DNA from: Candidatus Acidiferrales bacterium
GTDB lineage: Bacteria; Acidobacteriota; Terriglobia; Acidiferrales; UBA7541
Length of the DNA: 7,041 bases
Direction: 5' to 3'
Assembly (NCBI GenBank): GCA_030044295.1
Contig: JASHWB010000091.1
Span: forward strand, 1-7,041
Below, in pieces: positions 1 through 5,961 of this stretch (the stretch's first letter is position 1; each line of letters begins with the position of its first letter). Under the pieces are notes generated by a model. That model was not told the origin of the DNA. It did no database searches and saw nothing but the letters and a program-made list of their open reading frames with translations. Position numbers and translations under genes: made by a program.

Positions 1-1
1 A

Positions 2-61
2 CTTGCGGATAAGAGCGAGGGTTCCCACGCTCAATCGGTGCTGGTTTACGATAAGCAGTAG
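2..61 (+). CDS. Possible C-terminal tail of an upstream gene (partial)
   Basis: The second forward frame is open from the window edge to a TAG at 59-61 and reads 19 codons (LADKSEGSHAQSVLVYDKQ). A tail ending shortly before the next gene is plausible. The stretch is too short to identify or to separate from chance, and the third frame is also open, to 110. No function is proposed. Confidence 0.2.
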   Translation, partial: LADKSEGSHAQSVLVYDKQ

Positions 62-110
62 CTTTTCGCGTGCAGATGGGGCGACACAGGTAACGAGCCG
101 ATTGTCCTGA

Positions 111-138
111 TTACCAGCGATTTGATTTGGCGTAGAAT
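111..138 (+). promoter_or_regulatory. Weak candidate promoter for the CPCC-protein gene
   Basis: A TAGAAT hexamer at 133-138 matches the -10 consensus in 5 of 6 positions. TTACCA at 111-116 matches the -35 consensus in 4 of 6 with a 16-nt spacer. Transcription starting about 7 nt downstream would begin at or next to the ATG at 145, so a leaderless transcript is possible. The only Shine-Dalgarno-like alternative is the weak GGGG at 139-142, very close to the ATG. This is inference from consensus matching only. Confidence 0.3.
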
Positions 139-144
139 GGGGCC

Positions 145-453
145 ATGGGGAAGCGCCAAGAAGACACCTTTGACGTGGAGTGCCCGTGCTGCCGGGCGAA
201 GCTGACGCTGGACCGCGGGCTTGGCGCCGTGCTTTCGCACGTGGCGCCGCCGAAACCGCCGCCTTCAGTCGATCTGGACGATACGGCGAAATTGCTGCGC
301 GAACAGGCTGAAGCTGTCGAAGCGAAATTCCGCGCTTCGGTGGAAGCTGAAAAATCCAAGGAAGACGTACTGGCCCGCAAGTTTGCCGAGGGCCTGAAAA
401 AAGCGAAAGACCAGCCCGTGGAAAAACCCTTCCGCCACTTCGATCTCGACTGA
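145..453 (+). CDS. Small CPCC-motif protein of unknown function
   Basis: A 102-residue soluble protein with no signal peptide or membrane segment. It opens with a short beta-like stretch around a Cys-Pro-Cys-Cys motif (residues 13-16, VECPCCRAKL), as in a half zinc ribbon. A Pro-rich linker follows (about 35-42). Next is a long charged helical segment (about 45-90) rich in Ala, Glu and Lys that could form a coiled coil, and the protein ends in an acidic FDLD tail. Only one Cys cluster is present, so a complete four-ligand zinc site would need a dimer or a partner. It resembles small conserved hypothetical proteins I associate with Acidobacteria, all without known function. The VWFA gene starts 9 nt after its stop, so the two are probably co-transcribed. 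Composition and codon use look normal for the window. That it is a gene is fairly sure; its role is unknown. Confidence 0.8.
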   Translation: MGKRQEDTFDVECPCCRAKLTLDRGLGAVLSHVAPPKPPPSVDLDDTAKLLREQAEAVEAKFRASVEAEKSKEDVLARKFAEGLKKAKDQPVEKPFRHFDLD

Positions 454-462
454 ATCCTGCCT

Positions 463-1662
463 ATGCGAGCTCCGCCCGTTGTGCTCGCAAGCCTTGCGGT
501 TCTATCCGCCGCTACTATTGGGATTGCCGCGCCAAAGCAGCGTTCCAAACATCACGTCACGGCTGAAAAATTCCCTCAGCAGCTAGACAAAGGCATCGCC
601 TGGCAGCGCGACCCGGCGACGGGCGAGTTGCACCTCTTCACGCCTGCCGATCAGGCCACCACGAACACGACGAATCTCGGGAACGGTCATGCCGCGTTGC
701 GCTCGCTCACGCAGATGGTCCCGGTCACGTGCATCGTATCCGCTGCGGATGGGGAAGCGGTGCCCGGGCTGGGCCGCGAGGATTTCCGCATCTTCGACGA
801 TGGCGCCCCTCAGCCGATCGCCTACTTTGACGCGTCCATGCAACCCGCAAGCGTCGCGCTGGTGATTGACGCGAGCCCGAGCGTGCTGCCCGATTCCGAT
901 GAGATGAAGCAAGCGGCCGGTGCGCTGATCGATTCGCTTGCGCCGCTCGATCGGGCGGCGGTGGTTGATTTTTCCGCACACACGTATCTGCTGGCGCCCT
1001 TTTCGGATGTGCGCGACGTGATTCGCCGCGCGGTGGAGACAATCGACATTCGCGCGCTTTTTGGCGACACCGGTGGGTCAAATATCTACGAAGGAGTGTA
1101 TTTGGCTGCCGAGCGCTTATTTCCCGGCCGCACCGGACGCAAAGCGATCATCCTGCTAACGGATGGCCAGGACAGCGGTTTGGGCCTAACGCTCGATCCG
1201 TGGAGTGAATCCGTGCACCCTGGCCAGCCGCAGAACCGGCTCACGTTTGACGATGTGGTGCGCGCACTTGCTTCGCAAGACATTCAGGTCTTCGCGGTTT
1301 CCACCGAAAACCGGCCGCACATCATGACGTCCGCATGGCTGGCGGCGCACGCCGATACAACTCTGATTTCTCCGGACGCGCTCAGACTCGGCATCCCTGC
1401 ATATACCGATTATCTGGCCGAATTGGTGCGCCGCGCGGGAGGCCAGCTCTATTTTCTGAACGAATCGAGCACCGTGGCGGGGACTTTCCGGCAAATCGCG
1501 GAGAAGATTCGCGCGGAATACACGCTCGGATTCTATACGCAGCGTCCCGGCGGCTCATCCGCCGCGCTGGGATGGCATTCGCTGCGGGTGGAGGTGGTGG
1601 ACCACGCAGGCGTGAGCGTCTCAAACCGAGCCGCGTATTATGCGACAGCTCCGGCGCGCTAG
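463..1662 (+). CDS. Secreted VWFA-related acidobacterial domain protein
   Basis: A 399-residue protein with a hydrophobic N-terminus (residues 2-23, likely cleaved near the AA-P at 22-24), so probably exported. A beta-rich region (about 85-125, with REDFRIFDDG) precedes a von Willebrand A domain (about 128-350). The metal-ion site is complete: D136-x-S138-x-S140 in VIDASPS, T203 in the GDTGGSN loop, and D234 in LLTDGQD. After the A domain the EYTLGFY segment (352-358) and a C-terminal beta sandwich ending NRAAYYA match the architecture of the VWFA-related Acidobacterial domain family (TIGR03436). Such domains bind protein ligands through a divalent cation; the ligand is unknown. An acidic/Pro-containing insert lies at about 240-262. 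No good Shine-Dalgarno precedes the ATG at 463, which fits translation coupled to the gene 9 nt upstream. The family call is firm; the biological role is open. Confidence 0.9.
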   Translation: MRAPPVVLASLAVLSAATIGIAAPKQRSKHHVTAEKFPQQLDKGIAWQRDPATGELHLFTPADQATTNTTNLGNGHAALRSLTQMVPVTCIVSAADGEAVPGLGREDFRIFDDGAPQPIAYFDASMQPASVALVIDASPSVLPDSDEMKQAAGALIDSLAPLDRAAVVDFSAHTYLLAPFSDVRDVIRRAVETIDIRALFGDTGGSNIYEGVYLAAERLFPGRTGRKAIILLTDGQDSGLGLTLDPWSESVHPGQPQNRLTFDDVVRALASQDIQVFAVSTENRPHIMTSAWLAAHADTTLISPDALRLGIPAYTDYLAELVRRAGGQLYFLNESSTVAGTFRQIAEKIRAEYTLGFYTQRPGGSSAALGWHSLRVEVVDHAGVSVSNRAAYYATAPAR

Positions 1663-1690
1663 TGACTCGTACTCAGGGAATTCGCGCGTC

Positions 1691-1705
1691 TCCAGCGCTG
1701 CTGGA
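1691..1705. other. Short palindromic hairpin between VWFA gene and folP
   Basis: CCAGC (1692-1696) and GCTGG (1700-1704) form a 5-bp stem, 6 bp counting T1691/A1705, around a GCT loop, 29 nt after the VWFA stop codon. It is placed where a terminator would sit, but no T-run follows, so termination is uncertain. The remainder of the 1663-1856 gap shows no other clear signal. Confidence 0.3.
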
Positions 1706-1856
1706 TTTACCGGAGAGCGGGCAGGTACGACATCGCTATCCTCCCTTACTAAGCAGAGCAAGCCGAGCGATCTGCCGTCGCTGTCCTGGCCGAAGCCCCT
1801 GCCCGCAACTAATCGTCTTTAGCGTTTCGCTCGATCCGTGATTCAATATTCGATCC

Positions 1857-2755
<899 letters not shown>

Positions 2756-2759
<4 letters not shown>

Positions 2760-4006
2760 GTCTAGCGTCCCGGGCAATCGACGAGCGCGCTAACGCGCGT
2801 AATGCGCTGCTGGCGGGCTTCCTCGGCTGGACGCTCGACGCTTTCGATTATTTCATCCTCACATTCGTATTGACGCAGGTCGGCGCCGAATTTCACCGGT
2901 CGATCGTGGAAATGTCGTTCACGCTTACCGCAAGCCTAATCATGCGCCCGGTGGGCGCGTTTATTTTCGGCTTGATGGCCGACCGCTACGGCCGGCGGTT
3001 GCCGCTGATGATCGACGTGATCTTCTACTCGATCATCGAAGTGCTGTCGGGATTCGCGCCGAACTACACCGTGTTCGTGATCTTGCGGCTGCTGTATGGA
3101 ATCGGCATGGGAGGTGAATGGGGGGTGGGGGCGTCATTGGCGATGGAGTCCGTACCGGCGAAGTGGCGCGGCATGCTGTCCGGAGTTTTGCAAGAAGGCT
3201 ACGCGCTCGGCAATCTCCTGGCGGCCCTGGCGTTCTGGACGATTTTTCCGCACTGGGGCTGGCGCGCCATGTTCTTCATCGGTGGATTGCCGGCTCTGCT
3301 GACGCTTTTCATTCGCGCGCGCGTGAAGGAAAGCGAAGCGTGGCGCGCATCGGCGGTAGCGAAGAGCGATTGGCGCGCATACTTCCGGTCCATGGCAGCG
3401 AATTGGAAGCGGTTTGTGTATCTCATTGTTTTGATGGCCGCCATGAATTTCATTTCGCACGGCACGCAGGACCTGTATCCATCGTTTTTGCAGCGCGGAT
3501 TCAAGTTCGGCACCGGCACCACAGCTATGATCACGGCTATTTCGATGGTCGGCGCGATCGTCGGAGGCATCCTCGTCGGCCTCTATTCCGATCGCAGTGG
3601 TCGGAGGCGGGCGATGATCGCAGCGATGCTGCTCGGCATCGTCTTCATACCGCTATGGGTTTTCGCACCGAGGCTCATGCACGCACGCGGTGCCGCCGGC
3701 GAGATTGCCTTGGTTGCGGCTGGCGCGTTCCTGATGCAGTTCATGGTGCAGGGATCGTGGGGCGTGATACCGGCGCACATCAACGAGCTTTCGCCCGGCG
3801 CGCTGCGCGGATTCTTTCCCGGATTCGCATATCAGATTGGCGTTCTGATCGCGTCCGCGGCGCCGGTGATTGAGGGCGTGATGACGCGCCACTTTACTTT
3901 CGCGCAATCCATGGGGATGTTTGCGGCGCTTGTGTTCGTCTTCGGCGCGATCGTTACGGCTGCAGGTCCCGAAGCGCATCGCGTTTCGTTTGATTCTTCC
4001 GCTTAG
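2756..4006 (+). CDS. MFS transporter, SHS/Jen-like (probable carboxylate:H+ symporter)
   Basis: A 416-residue inner-membrane protein with about 12 predicted transmembrane helices. The N-terminal half carries the MFS motif A between TM2 and TM3 (GLMADRYGRR, 72-81), and the second half has its degenerate repeat (GLYSDRSGRR, 275-284). Residues GWTLDAFDYF (24-33) and GMGGEWGVGAS (117-127) are typical of the sialate:H+ symporter (SHS) family, which includes NanT and lactate permeases. NFISHGTQDLYPS (231-243) matches the signature of yeast Jen1 monocarboxylate permeases, N-x-x-[S/T]-H-x-[S/T]-Q-D-x-x-x-T, except for Ser instead of the last Thr. A mono- or dicarboxylate substrate is therefore likely, though aromatic acids or sialate cannot be excluded. 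Its ATG lies inside the folP stop (ATGA overlap), so translation should be coupled to folP. It ends 10 nt from the convergent tag gene. Confidence 0.9.
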
Positions 4007-4016
4007 GCAATCAGAG

Positions 4017-4607
4017 TCACTCTCGGGCGCGGAAGCAGAATGCGAGATGATCGTTGACCATGCCCACGGCCTGCATGAACGAATAGCAGATCGTCGCGCC
4101 GACGAAATTGAATCCGCGCTTCTTGAGTTCGCGGCTCATGGCGTCGGATTCGGGTGTCCGGTTGGGAACGTCGCGCATGGTCCGGCGGAGTTTACGGATG
4201 GGCGCGCCGCCCACAAACCGCCAGATATAAGCGTCGAAGCTCCCAAATTCACTGCGCACGCTGAGGAACGCCTTGGCGTTCTCGATGGTAGCGTGGATTT
4301 TCAGGCGGTTGCGGACAATGCCGGCGTCCGCCATGAGGCGCGCAACGTCTTTCCGGGTGAACCGCGCGATTTTCTCGACGTCCCAGCCAGAAAAGGCGCG
4401 GCGGTAATTTCCACGTTTACGCAAGATCGTTATCCAGCTCAATCCTGCCTGCGCTCCTTCGAGAATTAACATCTCGAAAAGATGGCGGTCGTCGTGCGAA
4501 GGTACGCCCCATTCTTCGTCGTGATATGCGACGTAGAGCGGGTCTTCGCCGGGCCACGGGCAGCGGCGTGGCTTAGGCGAGCGATTGTCTTTGCGCGAGC
4601 CACTCAT
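4017..4607 (-). CDS. tag: DNA-3-methyladenine glycosylase I
   Basis: Removes 3-methyladenine from alkylated DNA, the first step of base excision repair, in the cytoplasm. The 196-residue product follows E. coli Tag (187 aa) closely. It shows DPLYVAYHDEEWGVP (22-36), LFEMLILEGAQAGLSWIT (43-60), RKRGNYRRAF, DAGIVRNRLKI, LKKRGFNFVGATICYSFMQA (161-180) and GMVNDH (182-187). The zinc ligands known from Tag (C4, H17, H175, C179) correspond to C16, H29, H187 and C191 here, all present, and the base-pocket E/W pair corresponds to E50 and W58. I chose the ATG at 4607: it places the first zinc Cys at residue 16, whereas an earlier GTG (4661) adds 18 residues with no family counterpart. No strong Shine-Dalgarno is visible. 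The upstream DNA is repeat-rich, so its promoter is hard to place. It is convergent with the transporter gene. Confidence 0.95.
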   Translation of the reverse strand: MSGSRKDNRSPKPRRCPWPGEDPLYVAYHDEEWGVPSHDDRHLFEMLILEGAQAGLSWITILRKRGNYRRAFSGWDVEKIARFTRKDVARLMADAGIVRNRLKIHATIENAKAFLSVRSEFGSFDAYIWRFVGGAPIRKLRRTMRDVPNRTPESDAMSRELKKRGFNFVGATICYSFMQAVGMVNDHLAFCFRARE

Positions 4608-4675
4608 GGTAGTTGAATGTATCAGCCTTTGCGACACGGAACCTGTCTCGGGTAACGCCACACGCTGGCCTTTGT

Positions 4676-4694
4676 TTTCTGTGAGTTACGCGTG
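4676..4694 (+). repeat. 19-bp direct repeat, copy 1
   Basis: TTTCTGTGAGTTACGCGTG here and TTTCAGTGAGTTACGTGTG at 4846-4864 agree at 17 of 19 positions, 170 bp apart in the same orientation. Function is unknown; duplicated regulator sites or footprints of intergenic repeat copies are both possible. Confidence 0.6.
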
Positions 4695-4724
4695 ATTCTA
4701 CTCGATCAGTGTCTCGGGTAGGGT

Positions 4725-4746
4725 GTGGTAACTGGTGAGTGGTAAC
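4725..4746 (+). repeat. GTGGTAAC tandem pair
   Basis: Two exact GTGGTAAC octamers (4725-4732 and 4739-4746) are separated by 6 nt, a 14-bp period. They directly abut the heptamer array starting at 4747. The spacing is not one helical turn, so a paired operator is only one possibility. Confidence 0.55.
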
Positions 4747-4781
4747 CCTAGAAGCTAGAGTCTGGAGGTTAGAGGCTAGAG
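4747..4781 (+). repeat. Degenerate heptamer array, 5 units
   Basis: The bases read in phase as CCTAGAA, GCTAGAG, TCTGGAG, GTTAGAG, GCTAGAG: five consecutive 7-mers around the consensus GCTAGAG. Two units are identical and the others differ by one to three positions. This resembles the heptanucleotide short tandem repeats known from some bacterial intergenic regions. The array ends at TGGAAAA, where the period is lost. Confidence 0.7.
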
Positions 4782-4845
4782 TGGAAAATTCCGCGTACGA
4801 AGATGCACCCGGACGTTCCGCCCTTTGATTTTCATGTGGTTGCAG

Positions 4846-4864
4846 TTTCAGTGAGTTACGTGTG
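4846..4864 (+). repeat. 19-bp direct repeat, copy 2
   Basis: Second copy of the repeat at 4676-4694, with the core TGAGTTACG unchanged. It lies just past the first heptamer array. Confidence 0.6.
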
Positions 4865-4943
4865 TACAAGGTCGACTGGCTGTCCCACCCTTGAGAGGCA
4901 GCTGGAAGCGAATGAAAAGCGAATAACCATTCGCACGTATAGG

Positions 4944-5002
4944 AGGCCGACTCTGCGTTGATTTCCACATTCATCGCGTCCAGTTCCTCCTCTCGTCGGC
5001 CT
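4944..5002 (-). other. Inverted repeat enclosing a Shine-Dalgarno-like site and ATG (-)
   Basis: AGGCCGAC (4944-4951) is the exact reverse complement of GTCGGCCT (4995-5002). In a minus-strand RNA the 43-nt loop contains GAGAGGAGGAA (4985-4995, extending 1 nt into the stem) and an ATG at 4972-4974. The CCTCC within the distal arm side could also pair with this purine run. The ATG would open a 133-codon frame ending inside tag at 4573, which I do not accept as a gene. A structured leader or decayed gene start is possible. Confidence 0.3.
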
Positions 5003-5042
5003 TGGCTGATGCCGAGCTGCGCCGCCCACGCTCAGCGCCTTA

Positions 5043-5061
5043 CGCGAGCACCCTGCTCGCG
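5043..5061. other. GC-rich hairpin
   Basis: CGCGAGCA (5043-5050) and TGCTCGCG (5054-5061) form a perfect 8-bp stem closed by a CCC loop (GGG on the other strand). No T-run follows on either strand, so it is not a standard terminator. It may be part of a structured RNA or a repeat. Confidence 0.55.
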
Positions 5062-5140
5062 CGGCAGGCAGACTAAAAACGAGCAACGGTAGCACGGATG
5101 CAAGGTAGCGTCGAGGTTCAATCTGGAGATAGTACCGACT

Positions 5141-5155
5141 TTCCCATTTTGGGAA
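5141..5155. other. Small hairpin before the second heptamer array
   Basis: TTCCCA (5141-5146) pairs with TGGGAA (5150-5155) around a TTT loop, followed by TTGTTCT. The stem is too weak and the T content too low to call a terminator with confidence. Confidence 0.3.
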
Positions 5156-5159
5156 TTGT

Positions 5160-5187
5160 TCTAGAAGCTAGATGCTTGATTCTGAAG
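5160..5187 (+). repeat. Degenerate heptamer array, 4 units
   Basis: In phase the bases read TCTAGAA, GCTAGAT, GCTTGAT, TCTGAAG. The first two units share an exact 12-mer, CTAGAAGCTAGA, with the array at 4748-4759, so the two arrays are related copies about 400 bp apart in the same orientation. Confidence 0.65.
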
Positions 5188-5239
5188 GCCGGACACGACG
5201 GCTTCGATGGAGCGATGGCCGCGCGGCGATCCGCGACTC

Positions 5240-5303
5240 TTATTCATGGCGGAGGGCAGTCATCGGATCGGGAGACGAAGGCGCGGAGACGCGAAATCAA
5301 CGC
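5240..5303 (-). pseudogene. C-terminal relic of an ADOP/FtsX-type ABC permease
   Basis: The minus strand reads SPDPMTALRHE followed by TAA (stop at 5240-5242). ADOP and MacB/FtsX-type permeases of Acidobacteria typically end in a basic stretch then DPM-x-ALR-[HYA]-E at the stop, so this matches a permease C-terminus. Going upstream the similarity continues only in another frame (ALISRLRAFVSR, 5303-5268, comparable to the last membrane helix and its basic end), and the DPM frame meets a TGA, so the reading frame is broken. Everything else of the roughly 800-residue permease is missing. Its position downstream of a PadR gene on the same strand is where a permease partner is usually found. The assignment rests on a short tail motif plus context; chance similarity is possible but less likely. 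Confidence 0.5.
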
Positions 5304-5342
5304 TTCAGTTCTCATGGTGATCAAGCGCCACTCTTAAATCTA

Positions 5343-5361
5343 GACTGCCTGTGTGACGTTC
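5343..5361 (+). repeat. GACTGC-TGTGT repeat, copy 1
   Basis: GACTGCCTGTGTGACGTTC agrees at 16 of 19 positions with 6960-6978 (GACTGCTTGTGTCACGATC), inside the loop of the inverted repeat at the right edge. It lies just before the REP-like palindrome. The two copies suggest a dispersed intergenic repeat. Confidence 0.45.
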
Positions 5362-5396
5362 CTCAGGGCAAACGGCACCCGAAAGCGCAACAGCAG

Positions 5397-5444
5397 ATCC
5401 CTCGTCGTCCCGCTGCGCTGCGCGCTTCGGGACTCGCTCGGGAT
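5397..5444. repeat. REP-like intergenic palindrome
   Basis: ATCCC (5397-5401) pairs with GGGAT (5440-5444), and inside it GTCCCG (5407-5412) pairs with CGGGAC (5428-5433) around a 15-nt GC-rich loop. The outer sequence reads CAGATCCCTCG at one end and CTCGGGATGACA at the other. That is the look of a short palindromic repeat I recognise as abundant between genes in Acidobacteria, though its copy number cannot be seen from one window. It sits 34 nt downstream of the padR-family stop and could also stabilise that mRNA's 3' end. Confidence 0.65.
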
Positions 5445-5478
5445 GACAAGGCGAGCTACGCTGCACGCCGCCATTGGG

Positions 5479-5835
5479 TCAGCCTCGGGCGAGGCGGAGG
5501 ACGCGCGCGATCACCCCGGAAATGCGCTCCCAACTTTGAGTTTCGGCGGCAAGCTGTTTGCGCCCCGCGTGCGTGATGGAATAAAAGCGCGCGCGGCGAT
5601 TATTTTCCGAGGTGCCCCAGGAGGCGGAAATCCAGCCACGCTGCACGAGGCGCGCGAGCGAAGCGTAAATAGTGCCCTGATTGAGTTGCAGGACGTCGTC
5701 GCTGATTTGCTCGATGCGGCGGGCGATGCCATAGCCGTGGAGCGGGCCCATCGCGTCGAGCGTTTTGAGGACCATGAGGTCCAGCGTGCCTTGAAGAATT
5801 TCGGACTTGGACGCCGCGGACTTCGATTCAGCCAT
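5479..5835 (-). CDS. PadR-family transcriptional regulator
   Basis: A 118-residue winged-helix DNA-binding repressor. SEILQGTLDLMVLKTLDAMG (11-30) forms the first helices and PLHGYGIARRIEQIS (31-45) the second. LNQGTIYASLARLVQRGWI (51-69) is the recognition helix region, and RARFYSITHAGRKQLAAE (81-98) the wing and start of the C-terminal helix. In Acidobacteria this subtype typically heads an operon with a large ADOP-type ABC permease; here only a permease relic remains downstream. I chose the ATG at 5835: it is preceded by GGTGA about 8 nt upstream and starts the domain at the usual distance, while an upstream start at 5910 would lie within the promoter. Ligand and target genes are unknown; autoregulation is common in the family. 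It is on the same strand as the upstream oxidoreductase but has its own promoter. Confidence 0.92.
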   Translation of the reverse strand: MAESKSAASKSEILQGTLDLMVLKTLDAMGPLHGYGIARRIEQISDDVLQLNQGTIYASLARLVQRGWISASWGTSENNRRARFYSITHAGRKQLAAETQSWERISGVIARVLRLARG

Positions 5836-5900
5836 GCCTTTTTCACCCAACCACGCCGTTCGACTTGGCTCCGGGCGGGCTCCTGTGGAATGCGCAAAGG

Positions 5901-5929
5901 AATATGGCACGCGAGCTGTGGGATGTCAA
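5901..5929 (-). promoter_or_regulatory. Promoter of the padR-family gene
   Basis: On the minus strand TTGACA (5929-5924) is a perfect -35 box. CATATT (5906-5901) matches the -10 consensus at 4 of 6 positions, with the ideal 17-nt spacer. Transcription would start near 5894, giving a leader of about 58 nt before the ATG at 5835. It lies wholly in the gap after the oxidoreductase stop. No clear palindromic operator overlaps it. Confidence 0.6.
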
Positions 5930-5961
5930 CAGGGCGTTCTTCGCGGTCGCCAGAAAGCACA

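Larger units (their letters stand above)
4608..5478. other. 870-bp gene-poor region rich in repeats and relics
   Basis: No intact gene can be supported between tag and the padR-family gene. Short open frames exist on both strands, but they have no recognisable domains, run through repeats, and use codons unlike the neighbours. The region does hold several direct repeats (4644-4746 and 4846-4864), two degenerate heptamer arrays (4747-4781 and 5160-5187), hairpins at 5043-5061 and 5141-5155, a permease-gene relic (5240-5303, -) and a REP-like palindrome (5397-5444). The tag promoter must lie in its left part; a TAGAAT on the minus strand (4695-4700) is a possible -10 box but lacks a matching -35. 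Confidence 0.7.

Noticed and set aside
1335..1841. 168-codon plus-strand open frame
   Set aside because: It overlaps the VWFA gene in another frame and extends into the gap; it is Arg-rich with no domain, so a shadow.
3118..3873. 251-codon plus-strand open frame within the transporter
   Set aside because: It overlaps the MFS gene in another frame and reads as Arg/His-rich low-complexity sequence without hydrophobic segments.
4747..4781. Heptamer array as a CRISPR
   Set aside because: Units are 7 bp and contiguous with no spacers, and no cas genes are present.
4573..4974. 133-codon minus-strand open frame with an SD-like site upstream
   Set aside because: It runs through the heptamer array and direct repeats and overlaps the start of tag out of frame, with no recognisable domain. 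The SD-like site is kept as a separate observation.
4856..5095. 79-codon minus-strand open frame
   Set aside because: It spans a GC-rich hairpin and repeats, has no domain and no Shine-Dalgarno.
5111..5130. GGTTCAATC, resembling a tRNA T-loop
   Set aside because: The flanking stem has mismatches and no acceptor, D or anticodon arms can be drawn around it.
5098..5337. 79-codon plus-strand open frame
   Set aside because: It lies antisense to the permease relic and crosses the second heptamer array; there is no domain or ribosome binding site.
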